Below, piece by piece: positions 31,269 through 43,250 of a stretch of 64,000 nucleotides of DNA. The first letter of the stretch is position 1; every line of letters begins with the position of its first letter. The notes beneath the pieces were generated by a model. It searched no databases. It was not told where the DNA came from and was given only the letters and a program-made list of their open reading frames with translations. Both the position numbers and the translations under genes were made by a program. The stretch lies in the NCBI RefSeq assembly GCF_047663525.1, contig NC_092616.1, positions 4,563,501 through 4,627,500 on the forward strand, written 5' to 3'. The DNA is from Anas platyrhynchos. Lineage: Eukaryota; Chordata; Aves; Anseriformes; Anatidae.

Positions 31269-31806
31269 TGTCCTAATTTAGGTTAGGATAGAGTTAATTT
31301 TTCTCCTAGTAGCTGGTAAGATGCTGTGTTTGGGATTTAGGATGAGAACAATGTTGATAACACACCGATGTTTTAACTGTTGCAGAACACTGCTTACACT
31401 AAGCCAAGGACTTTTCAGCTTCTCGCTCTGTCCTGGGAGGGGACAGAACCAGGCTGACCCAAACTGGCCAAAGGGGTATTCCATACCACCTGATGTTATG
31501 CTGAGCAATTAATATGGGAGGGGCTGGCCGGGGTGGAGGGACCGGCTGCTCAGGGATAGGCTGGGCATCACTCTGCAGGTGGTGAGCAATTGCATTGTGT
31601 ATCACTTGTTTTGAAGACGTCATTATTAGTAGTACTAGTATCATTATTATTATGTTTCTTTCTTTTCGGTCCTAATAACATGTCTTTTTCTCAACCCACA
31701 GGCTTTATTATTTTTTGCAATTCTCTCTCCCATCCCAGAGAGGGAGTGGGGAGGGCGAGCGAATGGCTGTGTGGTGCTTAGCTGACAGCCTGGTTAAACC
31801 ATAACA
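31269..31806 (+). mobile_element. Type B LTR (mirror of 7688-8223)
   Basis: TGTCCTAATTTAGG... to ...AAACCATAACA, 538 bases. Same insertion as 7688-8223 in the opposite arm, so it predates the duplication. Confidence 0.87.
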
Positions 31807-32240
31807 GTCCTTTGTCACAGTCCACTGTCACTAGACACAATCATGAGCTATTTGGTCTTGCACCCAGGGAGAAACAACAAGTATTATTCCTGGCACCATC
31901 TTCACAGGAAGAGCCTAACCTTCAGGCAGGACTCTGGGGAGCTTGCATTTTGTTATAGAGATGCTATGGGGGAGTCCACACAGAGAAAGGCTTTAAGAAA
32001 ACCTTTTATATAGCCTTCAGGTGAGACAATGCAAAGTCATTCCTCACTAGCAGTGGGAGGAATCCAAGTATTTTTCTAGGAACAGCAGAAGCCCAAGCAT
32101 CAATAAATAATAATAAATACATACATAATTATAATGAAAAAATAACACAACGCAAACCTGGAAGATGATATATTGTGGGTCATTTCAGAAGAGAGAATGA
32201 AACCCTATGAATACTGAAAAACAATCAATAAACACTTTTC
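31807..32240 (-). other. 3' flank of OR-4p
   Basis: Direct copy of 59520-59870 behind OR-5p (shared AGAAAGGCTTTAAGA and CAATGCAAAGTCATTCCTCA). The minus-strand AATAAA present behind OR-3 and OR-5p (in a CATTTTATTA context) is altered here to CATTTTGTTA. Confidence 0.65.
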
Positions 32241-32545
32241 AAATGATATCCTTGAGCTCCTGCTTCCTCATGCTGTAGATGAAGGGGTTCAACGCTGGAG
32301 ACACCACCGAGTGCAGAACTGCCACCACCAGATCCAGAGATGGGTAGGAGATGGAAGGGACTTCAGGTAGGCAAACATGGCCATGCTGAGAAACTGGAAG
32401 ACCACGGCAAGGTGAGGGAGGTACGTGGAGAAGGCTTTGTGCTGTCCCTGCTCAGAGGGCATCCTCAGCACAGCTTTGAAGATCTGCACAGAGGACAGCA
32501 CAATAAAGCAGTCACAAACCCACAAACACAAATCCACTAAATGAG
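32241..32545 (-). pseudogene. Olfactory receptor pseudogene OR-4p (TM5-TM7 only)
   Basis: Only the last third of an OR14-like receptor survives. It keeps VQIFKAVLRMPSEQGQ, HKAFSTYLPHL (Cys of the usual STC box changed to Tyr), FAYLK, then a one-base loss near 32366. In the shifted frame it reads PSISYPSLDLVV and NPFIYSMRKQELKDII and then stops. Nothing similar to TM1-TM4 lies upstream; the break is near 32545, and unrelated sequence extends the frame. It cannot make a receptor. Confidence 0.9.
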
Positions 32546-33109
32546 GATCACTGCCCACTCTGGGTACAGTCTGCTCATGGAGAACACCTGGGCCCTTCAA
32601 CCAACTCCACATTCCTCTCCTGGAAGATGTCCTCTGCCCTGCCCCGTGTGGGACAGCCGTGAGTAGGCATCTCAGTAAACATTTGCCATCTCCACGGTCA
32701 TCAGACACCAACAGGTTACTCCTAATTCCTACCCATGGTCTCTCACTGCTCACAGCATGGCAATAAGTTTCTTCTCTCCCAAATCCATGCAGCAATAGGC
32801 CTTTCAGGGTACAGCTGCACAGCCCCGAACTTGCCACCAACTTTGAAGGAAAAGACAAGTCTTCAGGCAGTGCACTGGGGAGACCCCATTTTATTACGAA
32901 GGTGCTAAGAGAGTCAGTGCTGACAAATCATTAGACGTGTATTTACAGAGCCTCAAGACTACAGAGCACTGTCATTACTCAATAAAAGGATGATGAAGAA
33001 AATACTTTATCTTTTTTTAGAAAATTATAAATGCAAGTGACACTGAGGATAGCAATAACTAAAACGGTAAGGACACAAGGACCAAGCCTGCAAGAAGATA
33101 CTCAGAGAG
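32546..33109 (-). other. Spacer and OR-3 3' flank
   Basis: 32546-32860 is unrecognised sequence fused to OR-4p. 32860-33109 resembles the 3' flanks of OR-4p and OR-5p. A minus-strand AATAAA lies at 32890-32895, about 215 nt past the OR-3 stop, in a context shared with 59.59 kb. Confidence 0.5.
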
Positions 33110-34069
33110 TCATTTGCGGAGAAAGAAGGGAAAATAAGCACCCTTAAGAAACATCCCTGAAAACACTTTCCTAATAGCACCCTTCAGCTCCTGGTTCCTC
33201 ATGCTGTAGATGAGGGGGTTCAAAGTTGGAGGCACCACTGAGTACAGAACTGCTACCACAAGGTCGAGGGCTGTGTAGGAGAAGGTGGTGGGCTTCAGGT
33301 AGGCAAACATGGCTGTACTGAGAAATAGGGAGACCACAGCCAGGTGAGGGAGGCATGTGGAAAAGGCTTTGTGCTGTCCCTGCTCAGAGGGCATCCTCAG
33401 CACAGCCCTGAAGATCTGCACATAGGACACCACAATGAAAACAAAACAGCCAAATGCTAAACTGAAACCAACCAGAAGAAGCCAAAATTTCCTGAGGTAG
33501 GAGTGTGAGCAGGAGAGCTTGAGGATCCGGGGAATTTCACAGAAGAATTGGTCCAGGGTATTTCCTCCACACAGTGGCAATGAAAATGTATTGGCAGTGT
33601 GCAGCACAGCATAGAGAAAAGTAATGCCGCAAGCAGCTGCTGCCATCTGGGCACAAGCTCTGCTGCCCAGGAGGCTCCCGTAGTGCAGGGGCTTGCAGAT
33701 GGCAACGTAGCGATCATAGGCCATGACGGTGAGAAGAGAATGCTCTGCTGAAAATAAGAAGACAATCAGAAAGACCTGTGCAGCACATCCTGCATAGGAA
33801 ATGGCCCTGGTGTCCCAGAGGGAATTGGCCATGGCTTTAGGGACAGTGGTGGAGATGCAGCCCAGGTCAAGGAGGGCGAGGTTGAGGAGGAAGAAGTACA
33901 TGGGAGTGTGGAGGTGGTGGTCGCAGGCTACGGCGGTGAGGATGAGGCCGTTGCCCAGGAGGGCAGCCAGGTAGATGCCCAGGAAGAGCGCGAAGTGCAG
34001 GAGCTGCAGCTCCCGTGTGTCTGCAAATGGCAGGAGGAGGAACTCAGTGATGGAGCTGCTGTTGGGCAT
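33110..34069 (-). CDS. Olfactory receptor, OR14-like (OR-3), intact
   Basis: 319 residues from MPNSSS (NSS sequon). MAYDRYVAIC at 116-125, FFCEIP in loop 2, SYVQI, KAFSTCLPHL, PPTLNPLIYSMRN and a slightly longer C-terminus ending FFLRK. Two in-frame ATGs are possible (MHQMPNSS gives 322 residues; the longer frame begins at 34114). I take the paralogue-supported one; the splice acceptor 23 nt upstream (34093) leaves both M and MHQM usable. TM4-TM5 carries its own changes (ACGITF, KFWLLLVGFSLAFG), where ligand contacts are expected. The promoter block is 1.4 kb upstream with the cleanest donor in the set. Confidence 0.95.
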   Translation of the reverse strand: MPNSSSITEFLLLPFADTRELQLLHFALFLGIYLAALLGNGLILTAVACDHHLHTPMYFFLLNLALLDLGCISTTVPKAMANSLWDTRAISYAGCAAQVFLIVFLFSAEHSLLTVMAYDRYVAICKPLHYGSLLGSRACAQMAAAACGITFLYAVLHTANTFSLPLCGGNTLDQFFCEIPRILKLSCSHSYLRKFWLLLVGFSLAFGCFVFIVVSYVQIFRAVLRMPSEQGQHKAFSTCLPHLAVVSLFLSTAMFAYLKPTTFSYTALDLVVAVLYSVVPPTLNPLIYSMRNQELKGAIRKVFSGMFLKGAYFPFFLRK

Positions 34070-34112
34070 TTGATGCATCTTGGCCTCAGCTCCTATCCAA
34101 AGAGAAAGGGAC
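34070..34112 (-). promoter_or_regulatory. 3' splice site of OR-3 (23 nt before ATG)
   Basis: Minus strand CCCTTTCTCTTTGGATAG, then GAGCTGAGG... and ATG at +23. Strong pyrimidine tract and TAG. Confidence 0.7.
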
Positions 34113-35484
34113 ATGCACTGGGTACCTATGAAAGGAGGTGACAGATTATGAAACCCATAGTTTAGTTCAGATTCAGAGCACCTGTATTACAGAGGGGCTG
34201 TTTATCATCCTCCAGCAGAAGGGGCAATTGTCCAGGGCCAATGCTGGATGTCCTTAAACCAGAGTGACTTGAACAGAGCCAGCTCATTTCCGAGCCCAAC
34301 GCACCACAGTGCCCAGAGCCATATTGACTAGAACTGCATGGGCACTTTGCTCCCAGGATGCAGCACCTGAGCAGGACTCAGTATTCTGGTGTCTGAGATC
34401 TGGCTTTAATCCCACTGCCAGAGAGTCTGAGTGAAATACTAAAGGCAGGAAGGTTGGAAGGAGAAACACAGAGAAATGCCCCAGTGTTCCTGCTGAGGGA
34501 GGAAGGAAATGGAGTAAGAGATGGGCAGCTGGGGGGTTCTCTTCTGAGGATCCTCCTGCCAAGGGGAAAATGCAGCCTGAGATCCCATGGATGTGGGGGC
34601 AGAGGCTTTGCTGAATGGGAGAAGACACCAAGTGGTTGGTCAGGGCTAAGGACCTGCAGTACAGGGATGGGAGAGAGGTGCTCAAATTCCCCCTGCCAAT
34701 GAGTTCCTGGGAGCCGCTCTCTCTCACTTCATGCCCATGGCTGTGCTGCCTGCAGCTGTCCCTGCCTGCAGCTGGGTCTCTGTCCCCACGCCTCCTGCCT
34801 GCAGCTCACAGCCCCCATCCCACCCCATCAGAGCTGGGTGCTCAGCTCTGCCCTGCAGACACCTCCTGGCAGCAGGGCTGTGCCCATGGGCAGGTCGCTG
34901 GGGGCACGTCCTAGAGCCCAGCTCACACAGACCCTGCTAACAGTGCATGTGTGGTGCTGCAGCTTTCTAGGGGCTGAGGGGCAGGAAAGGGTCCTTTTAT
35001 CCCTCCTTATGATGGCATCTCAGCTCATCATGGAGTCTCAGGCACTTCTTGGATTAACTGTTTCTGTTTGTATTTCCACCAAGCCAAAGAAGAGAAGATT
35101 GGAAGTTCAGAAGGCTCAGTAGAGCTGAGACTGAAGTCTAAATCCCCTACCATATCCCAGCTCTTGAAAAGTCCCCTTGGATACACCCTGGTTGTGCTGT
35201 GGATCTGAGAGCAGACTGCCCCAGGCAGCAGCCTCCCGCCAGCAGCAGGACCCTGCCCTGCCGGGGGGGCTCCTTCTACCCGCAGCTTCTCCCCGCAGCG
35301 CCCTGGGCAGCTCCCCGGGCAGGCTGAGTGCTGAGCCTGGCAGGCGGCAGAGGCCCTGCCCCGGCACACAGCCCCTGGGCCACAGCAGGGACCCTGCTCT
35401 GCACCACAGCCCTGGACACCCCTGCCTGCACCCCCGGCTTCTCCTGCCTCCACGAACTGCGGCTGCATTGCCCTCCAGCCAGAG
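34113..35484 (-). other. Putative OR-3 intron, no gene seen
   Basis: About 1.4 kb. The part 34.69-35.1 kb is repeated inverted at 43.69-44.06 kb behind the orphan promoter. Open frames here are not conserved in that copy. Confidence 0.55.
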
Positions 35485-35800
35485 ACTTACCGGGTGCAGG
35501 GCTGGGAAGTCTTCTCCCGCAGGGAGCTCTGGGCATGCTGCCACTTCTGCCTGCCTTTAAGCAATGTGTCTCTGCAGGCAGTGCCCCCAGCCCTGCTGCA
35601 CTGTGCAGAGGAGCTGCTCCTGGGCAGAGCTGTCTCTGTGCAGCGCTGCCCGCTTGCCAGGAGCTCCCCTTGGGCCCAGGAGCCCGGCCCAGCTCAGCAG
35701 CAGAGGCCCAGCCCAAGGCCTCCCTTGCTCTGCCCCCCACCAGGCTCCCTGCACATGGCCCTGGGGCTCCAGGGCTCACGGCTCCCGGATGGCAGCAGGG
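35170..35800 (-). promoter_or_regulatory. OR promoter / exon 1 block (copy 3, OR-3)
   Basis: Nearly the same as copy 1 and copy 4. On minus: EBF-like GCCCAAGGGGA (35665-35675), TTAAAG box about 70 bases before the donor, GTAAGT donor at 35485-35490 after GCACCCG. Exon 1 would be roughly 35-45 nt, non-coding. Sequence continues past the donor as conserved intron start. Confidence 0.6.
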
Positions 35801-35919
35801 TCTCTCCTGGGGAAAACACTTGGAAGCAGACAAAGCAAACACTGACTGGCCCTCTCTAAACACTGTGCTGACTGATTCCTGTAGCAGGCATTGCCCTATG
35901 GGTGTACAGGGCTACAGGA

Positions 35920-36345
35920 CATGCCAAAGTTCCTCTCTGTTGTTCAACTTATTCATCAGTGAGGTGGATGATGTAACAGAATGCACCCTCAGTTACTTTG
36001 CTGATGACACAAAGCTGGGAGGAGTGGCTGATACCCAAAGGGCTGTGCTGGCATTCAGAGGGACCCTGACAGGCTGGAGAGAGAAGCTGAGAGAAACCCC
36101 ATGAAGTTCAACAAGGGCAAGTGCAGGGTCCTGTCTCCTTCCTAGGGAGGAAAACTCCCAGCACCAGTACAGGCTGGGAATGACCTGCTGGAGAGCAGTT
36201 TTGCACAGAAGGACCTGAGATTCCTGGGAGACAGCAGGCTGCACACGAGTCAACAGTGTGCCCTTGTGGCCAAGAAGGCCGATGGGATCCTGGGTGCATT
36301 CGGATGGGTGTTGCCAACAGGCCAAGGGAGCTGATCCTTCCTGCC
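35920..36345 (+). mobile_element. CR1 LINE internal fragment
   Basis: [23 protein letters not shown] RT box, then the thumb region up to KKADGIL; no 3' tail. The frame is broken after about 60 codons. Confidence 0.85.
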
Positions 36346-36880
36346 ATAGTCACGGTGACAGCCTGGCAGCCTTGTGCCTTGGTATTACTGTGAGATCAGC
36401 CAAATGGGATGAAGGCTTTGCACCTCGTCCCTTCCATTGAGAGAGGGGTTTTGCCTCTCGGCAGAAGCTGTCGCGGCTGCATGTCACCTGGGCAGCCTCT
36501 GTGAGTGGCGTGCAGCCTTGGGGCTTGAACTTGTGCAAAGACTTCGTTCTCTTGCTTTCTAATATCCACTGGCATCAAGTCCAAGCCAAGCAACCCAAGA
36601 CCTTCACCAGAGCTGGTCAGCAGGGAAAAGCACTTCCAGGACTCCTTGCAACAGGCTACAATAATTCTACTATAGCTTATGTCAATCGTGAGTGCCTGGA
36701 GTGTTTTGGACTCTTCTAGAGGTGAATTTGGAGAATGGGAATGCTCTATGCAAACACAAATGTGCTTTGATATTTTAGCTTGTGCTCAGTGACTTCTGTC
36801 CTAGAGCATGGCAGGTTATTGAATGAAAGCTTGGAATATCTGGAGTGCATCCTAGTCCTAGAGCCACTCACACACTGGCC
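36346..36880. other. Spacer, no gene seen
   Basis: No recognised repeat or domain; short frames only. Confidence 0.4.
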
Positions 36881-36884
36881 TGAA

Positions 36885-38130
36885 TTGGTTACTGAAAATA
36901 CAGTCTGGTGGGGGACTTCAACTTCCCAGATGTCTGCTGGAAAGACAACACAGCAGAGGAAACAGTCTAGGAGGTCTCTGGAGTGGGTGGAAGATAACTT
37001 CCTGACACAGCTGGTCAGTGAGGCAACCAGGGAAGGTGCCCTGCTGGAACTTTTGCTTGTGAACAGAGAAGGACTTGGGAGGGATGTGAAGGTTGGAAGG
37101 CAAATCTTGGGCATAGCAATCACAGATTAACAGAGTTTTTGAGTCATGGAGAAGTAAGGAGCAGGGTTAGCAGTGTTGCCTCCCTGTATTTCTGGAGGGT
37201 TGAATTTGGCTTGTTAAGGAGACTGATTGGCAGAGTCCCTCAGGAGGCAGTCCAGAAGGGTAAAGGAGTCCAGGAAGGCTGGACACACTTCAAGAACGAA
37301 ATTGTAAAGGCACAGGAAAAGGTCATCCCCATGTGCTGAAAGATGAGTCAGCAGAGAAAATCAGTGTGGCTGAACAGAGCTTTGGCTAGAGCTGAGGAAG
37401 AAAAAGGGTTTATGACCTTTGGAAGAAGGAGCAGGACACTCAGGAGGATTAACTACAAAGATGTTGTGAGGTTGTGCAGGGAGAAAATTAGAAGGGTTAA
37501 AGACCAACTGGAACTCAGTCTGGCTACTGCCGTAAAGGAGAAATAAAAAGTTTTTTTAAATGCCTTAGCAACAAAAGGAGGACTAAGGTGAATCTCCATC
37601 CTTAATTGTATGTGGGGGGAAACACCGTTGAGAAGAGATGAGGAAAAGGCAGAGGTGCTTAATGCCTTCTTTGCCTCAGCCTTTAGTAGGAAGTCCAGTT
37701 GTTCTTAGGGTACCCAGCCCCACGAGCTGGTAGACAGGGGTGAGGAGCAGAATGAAGCCCTCCTAATCCAAGAGGAACTGTTTAGTGACCTGCTACTCCA
37801 TTTTGACATATACAATGGGGCCAGATGGGATCCACCCAAGGGTATTGAAGGAGCTAGCAGAAATACCAAGCCACTTTCCAACATTTATCAGCAGGTCTGG
37901 CTACCAGGGGAGGTCCCAGTCAACTCTCCCCTAGCAAATGTGATGCCCATCTACAGCAAAGGCCAGAAGGAGGACCCAGGGAACTACAGGTCTGTCAATC
38001 TGACTTTGGTGCCGGGGAAGGATATGGTGAAGATTATCTTGAGTGCCATCATGCAGTTAATGGACTTGATGATTTGAGAGGTCTTTTCCAATCTACATGG
38101 CTCTATGCTTCGATGCTTCTATGAGTCTAA
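36885..38130 (+). mobile_element. CR1 LINE, endonuclease-to-RT region, internally deleted
   Basis: Starts in the endonuclease end (VGDFNFPDVCWK-like), runs through the linker (WLNRALARAEEEK, LCREKIRRVKDQLE), the FFASAFS and NYRSVNLTLVPGK words, then jumps near 38050 to a CR1 3' tail ending 38130. Many stops; the RT catalytic part is missing. Confidence 0.87.
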
Positions 38131-38640
38131 CGTAAGTCACAATCATTGGAAGGCAGCCACTGCATTCTTGGAAATCGAGACTGTGGCCTGGACAAGACCA
38201 TAGGTTATCAAGAGATTCCTGTGGGCTGGCACCACTCATCCTGGAAGACTTGGCAGTGCATTGCTGGAGTTCACTGCACTTGAAATGGCCATTGAAACCT
38301 GAAGATACTCGTGTTGGGTCATGTGTGATAAACTCAGGTGGAAAGACTCAAGAGCAGGTGACTTTGAGTGGCTGTTGCAGAGCTCAGCAGCTTGCACCAT
38401 TGAAATGGGAATATGTCCCCTTCTACCTAGGGGAATTAAAAGGGATTAATATGACCAGACTCATCAGGTCAATCTGCACAGTAAGGGAAAGTAATAGTTA
38501 CTGTGTTGTAGCTGCAGCAGGCAATAGGCCTTGGACTGAGCCTCAGAAGTCTCAAGCAAATCTAATGCAGTTCATCCATGAGCTAAGACAAACGCTGTGG
38601 GCAGAGTGAAGGACACTTCAAGCAAAGGAGGTGGGCAACT
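38131..38640. other. Unrecognised 500-base stretch between two CR1s
   Basis: A 119-codon plus-strand frame (38250-38609) is present, but I see no known domain and no second copy in the window. It could be retroviral or LINE-derived. I leave it uncalled. Confidence 0.35.
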
Positions 38641-40625
38641 GGCATGGCTGAGCAAGAACCTGCTGCTTAAACTGAGGGAGAAGAGGGAAATGTACAGAAG
38701 CAGAAGCAGGGTTGTATAGCCTAGGAGGAATACAGGGGTGTCATCCGGAGGTGTGGAGATGGGATCAGGAAAGCCAAGGTACAGATGGAGCTGAACTTGG
38801 CAAGGGACATGAAGAATAACAAGAAGGGGTTCTACAGATACATAGGCAGGAGGAGACAGGCCAAGGAGAGTGTTCCCCCTCTGATAAACGAGATGGGAGA
38901 ACTGGCTTCCTCAGACATGGAAAAAGCTGAGGTACTCAATAAGTGCTTTGCCTCAGTCTTCACTCGTGGTCAAGTTTCCTGTATCTGTCAGGACCCTGAA
39001 CCTGAAGGAGAGGGTGAGAGGAGAGGATTCTGTCCCACTGTGACCGTGGAACAAGTCCGGGACTGCCTAATGAAACTGGATGTGTACAAGTCCATGGGGC
39101 CAGAGGGTATACATCCCAGGGTGCTGAGAGAGATGGCTGATGTGGTTGCTGAGCCGATCTCCATCATATTTGAAAAATCATGGCTGTTGGGTGAAGCACC
39201 AAGTGACTGGAAAAAGGGAAACATGACTCCCATTTTTAAGAAAGGGAGAAAGGAAGAGCTGGGGAACTACAGGCTGGTGAGCCTCAACTCTGTGCCTGGG
39301 AAGATCATGGAGCAGGTCCTCCTGGAAGACAGATTAAGGCATGTATGAGATACAGAGGTGATTCGAGACAGCCAGTATGGCTTCACCAAAGGCAGATCTT
39401 GCCTAACCAATCTGGTAGCCTTCTGCGATGGAGTGATGGCATCAGTGGACAAAGGAAGGGCTATGAATATCATCTACCTGGACTTGAGCAAAGCCTTTGA
39501 TATGGTCCCTCACCACGTTCGACTCTCTAAATTGGAGAGGAATGGATTTGAAGGATGGCCTGTTAGGTGGATCAAGAATTGGTTGGCTGGTCGCAGCCAA
39601 AGTGTTGTGGTCAATAGTTCTATGTCTGGGTGGAGGCTGGTCACAATTGGTGTCCCTCAGGGATTGGTCTTTGGATGGGTACTCTTCAAAATCTTTATCA
39701 ATGACATAGGTGATAGAATCCAGTGAATCCTCAGCAAGTTTGCAGATGACACCAAGCTGAGTGGTGCAGTCGATACAACAGAGGGAACGGATGCCATCCA
39801 GAAGGACATGGACAGGCTGGAGTACTGGGCCCATGAGAACCTAATGAGGTTCAACAAGGCCAATTGTAAGACGTTGCATTTGGCTTGGGCAATCCCACGT
39901 ATTTATATAGACTGGGCAAAGAAGAACTTGAGAGCAGCCCTGTGGAGAAGGGTTTGGGGGTCCTGCTGGACAAGAAGCTGCATATGAGCCAGCAGTGTGC
40001 GCTTGCAGCCCGGAAGGCCAACTCTGTCCTGGGCTGCATTGTAAATGGCCAGCAGGGAGAGGGAGGTGATTGTCACCCTCTGCTCTGCTCTTGTGAGATC
40101 CCACCTGGAATACTGCATACAAGCCATAGGCCCCCAGCACAAGAAGGATGTGGAGCTCTTGGAACGGGTCCAGAGGAGGGCCACACAGATGATCAGAGGG
40201 CTGGAGCACCTCTCCTATGCAGAAAGGTTGAGGGAACTGGTCTTGTTTATCTTGGAGAAGAGAAGGCTCTGCGGAGACCTCATTGTAGCCTTCCAGTACT
40301 TGAAAGGAGTGTATAAACACGAGGGGGAAATGCGTGTTCATATGTGTTGGTAGTGATAGGACAAGGGGGAATGGTTTTAAAGTAAGAGAGGGGAGGTTTA
40401 GACTAGAAATTAGGAGATCTTTTTTTACTCAGAGGGTGGTGAGGCACTGGAACATGTTGCCCAGAGAGGTTGTGGATGCCCTATCCCTGGAGGCATTCAA
40501 GGCCTTGCTGGATGCAGCTCTGGGCATCCTGCTCTAGTGGTTGGCAACCTTGCCCAGAGCAGGGGGGTTGAAACTAGATGGTTTTTAAGGTCCTTTTCAA
40601 CCCAGGACATTCCATGATTCTATAA
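38640..40625 (+). mobile_element. CR1 LINE, longest copy in the window
   Basis: About 2.0 kb. 38785-39348 codes the linker and early RT ([54 protein letters not shown]). After a stop, 39358-39726 has [14 protein letters not shown] and YLDLSKAFD, then FADDTKLSG (39735 on), thumb, and a tail to 40625. A handful of stops and frameshifts. Its last ~790 bases are mirrored at 6733-7520. Confidence 0.94.
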
Positions 40626-41660
40626 TGTTTTTCCTCCCAGCGTCACATCCCAGAGAGGCGTCAGCTTCCAGGGAAACCTGGCCCTGGATTGTCCCCCATA
40701 GCAAGGAGGCATGCCTAGAGAAGGGCATCCCTAGCATCAGGACCCAGGAGTCCTGGCTGCCACATTGTCCCCTGAGCTCAGAGGAACACTCAGGCAGGGC
40801 TCTCATAGCAGCCAACAGCCTTCTCCAGCCTCCCCCCAAAGCCCAGGACTTGCAGCTTTGGACAGCTGACAGCCCCTGTGACACATCTTGGAACGGGGCT
40901 CCTGACACCTTCACCTTTGGGGGAGAGCTGCAGGAACACTGGGAACATGGAAGTCATGTCAGAGGCGATGGTCACCCTCCAGCAGCCCTCCATCTCACTT
41001 GCTGTTAACCCTCAGCTCAGGACAAGGGACGCCCGCCCTGGCTCCTCAACCACAGCTCCTCTGCAAGGTGCCCCTGCTCCTCCGCCTGTCAGCGAGGGTC
41101 GCCCAGTGCAAGCTTGCTGCCTGCTGACCCCACTCCTGGCCACAGAAGGACAGCTGTGGGGAGCACCCAAGCAGTGCCCAGCAGGGACCAGGCCTTGCAG
41201 GGAAGTGCCGGCACTGCCGCTGCTCCAGTGACGATATCCTGGTGATGCAGTGCACCCCCTGTGACATCAGGCCATGTCATTAGAAGGCCTGTGAGGTCAG
41301 TAGCATGGAGACAGCACAGATCGGGAGAGAGACGAGAGATTTCCCTTCTTGTCATGAGAAACCTTCTGCCCAGTTCATTCCTAGCGGTTCCTGACCCATC
41401 CACCAGGAACATCTCCAAATGGTGACAAAGGCCATGGAATAAAGGAAGTGGAGCGCTGGAGAAGTCCCTGCTGTGTTCCTGCCCCAACACGCCTCTGCTC
41501 TTGGAAGCCCTTCCAGGAAGGTGGGGTTTGAGGCTTGTCCTGGGGCTGGGCTTTTTTCAAACGATGGGAGCAAAGGCACCCGGGATGCAGCAGCCCCTCA
41601 GTGTGCCTGAACTCCTCTGCACCGCATGTCGCTCACCTGGAGAAGTAGGATGTGTTATAT
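40626..41660 (-). repeat. Segmental duplication block X (inverted copy)
   Basis: Mirror of 5650-6732, including the GTGCACTGCATCACCAGGAT region near 41.24 kb and the exon-like frame at 40915-40993. Confidence 0.8.
40915..40993 (-). pseudogene. Candidate first exon, decayed copy 3
   Basis: Same 79-nt shape (MEGCWRVTIASDMTSMF...), donor now GTGAAG. Against copy 1 the changes I see are nearly all amino-acid altering, including Val to Asp inside the hydrophobic stretch. This copy looks released from constraint. Confidence 0.35.
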
Positions 41661-42869
41661 GGAGGGAATTGCAGCACATTCCCGGGCCTTCCTCCAGGCA
41701 GAGGGCCTTTGTGGTGTTGGTGCAGCCCTGAGGGCCAGTGGTGGAGCTGGGGCTGATCTCCAGGCAGGAGAAGGGGCTGCTGAAAATGTCCTTGGCTATG
41801 GGCATCCTGTGATCAAGGGACACAGAAAAAAATCACTGGGCTGTGTCTTGACTGAGTAAGGGATGGGGGTACGATGCAGCAGCAGTGTTTGCAAGCCAAA
41901 GGACACAAGTGGAAACCCCAGTGTGATGTGCCTCATATCCATGCACTACCTGCCTCTAACACATCGAGGTAGGACAGACATGTGGCTCACTGTAGCCCTG
42001 AGAAGCAGTCACTTGCTCATAAGCACCAGGTCACCAGAGATGCCCTCAGGGGTGCCCATTAAATACCAGCTGTGAATGGCCAGAGCTGCCCTGTGGGTCC
42101 TGTGCTGCCCATGCCGGCTGCATGCTCCAGTGGTGCTGGGCAGCGTTGGCATCTCAGGTAGCACTGCAGGCCTGCAATTGGCTATTAAATAGAGCAGCTG
42201 CCCCGAATTTCATTAGGAAATGTAGGGATGTCCATGAGACAAGTGCCGTTACAGTCCCTGGAGATGGAGGTAAAACCGGATGGAGAAGAGGGAGAGAGAG
42301 ACTCAGCTCTCCCTGTGGCACAGTTCTCCATTGGGTCAGGTGGATGCCTCTACAGGCTGCCCTGAGCCTACTGAGGAGGGACAGGTTTAGTTGTCCTAAA
42401 TGGGTGCATTTGCTGTCATTTCAGCTGGCCAAAGGCATTCCTCACCAGCCTCCAATGGGATGCCCCCAGGTGCTGCCTTGTCCCTCAGGGTACCTCCATG
42501 AGAGCTTGCAGATGCCTCACGTTCCTCTGCCCCCTGACATGTCACCAGGTGTTTGCAGCCCCCTGATTTCCTCCATCTCCATTAATGATCCTGGAGCTGA
42601 GACAAGGAGCTCACCTGCAGCTGCCCACATGGTGCACATCAAAGTGAGTGCAGAGGAATCCCTGGTCCTGTGGGTTTGTGGCAGGCATGGGAGGGATCTG
42701 AGTCCCATTCCAGCCCCAGGACAAAAACCCAGAATGAGATGTTGGGTTAACTGGCTGTGCTGAATCCCTTCCTTAAGCAGGGGGTTAAAGGAGGTCTATG
42801 ACCATGTGTGGGTGTCCCACCATCAACTGGCATGAGAAGAGAAGACTGCTACAGATAATTATTTTTTTG
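41661..42869. other. Spacer, no gene seen
   Basis: Several short frames on both strands, none recognisable. A TATTAAATA element sits near 42182. Confidence 0.4.
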
Positions 42870-43250
42870 CTAAGAGAAATGAGCCTAATGTCAAGAGGTG
42901 TGTGTGCCAGGTGAGGGAGGGAAGCCCAGGGATCCCTTCAGGCTGTTTGCCAGCAGGTTCCCCTGCAGCCCCAGGGCCGTGTGCAGGGAGCCTGGTGGGG
43001 GGCAGAGCAAGGGAGGCCTTGGGCTGGGCCTCTGCTGCTGAGCTGGGCCGGGCTCCTGGGCCCAAGGGGAGCTCCTGGCAAGCGGGCAGCGCTGCACAGA
43101 GACAGCTCTGCCCAGGAGCAGCTCCTCTGCACAGCGCAGCAGGGCTGGGGGCACTGCCTGCAGAGACACAGTGCTTAAAGGCAGGCAGAAGTGGCAGCAT
43201 GCCCAGAGCTCACTGGGGGAGAAGACTTCCCAGCCCTGCACCCGGTAAGT
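42870..43250 (+). promoter_or_regulatory. Orphan OR promoter / exon 1 block (copy 4, inverted)
   Basis: Plus-strand copy of the block: EBF-like GCCCAAGGGGA 43060-43070, TTAAAG 43175-43180, donor GTAAGT 43245-43250. All elements are intact, yet no OR exon lies downstream on plus before 47 kb. Confidence 0.55.

Noticed and set aside
32546..32858. N-terminal extension of OR-4p as a novel fusion
   Set aside because: The extension has no similarity to ORs or other domains, and the OR part is itself frameshifted. It is a chance open frame at a breakpoint.
38250..38609. 119-codon plus-strand frame between two CR1 elements
   Set aside because: No recognisable domain or second copy; probably chance or old mobile-element DNA.
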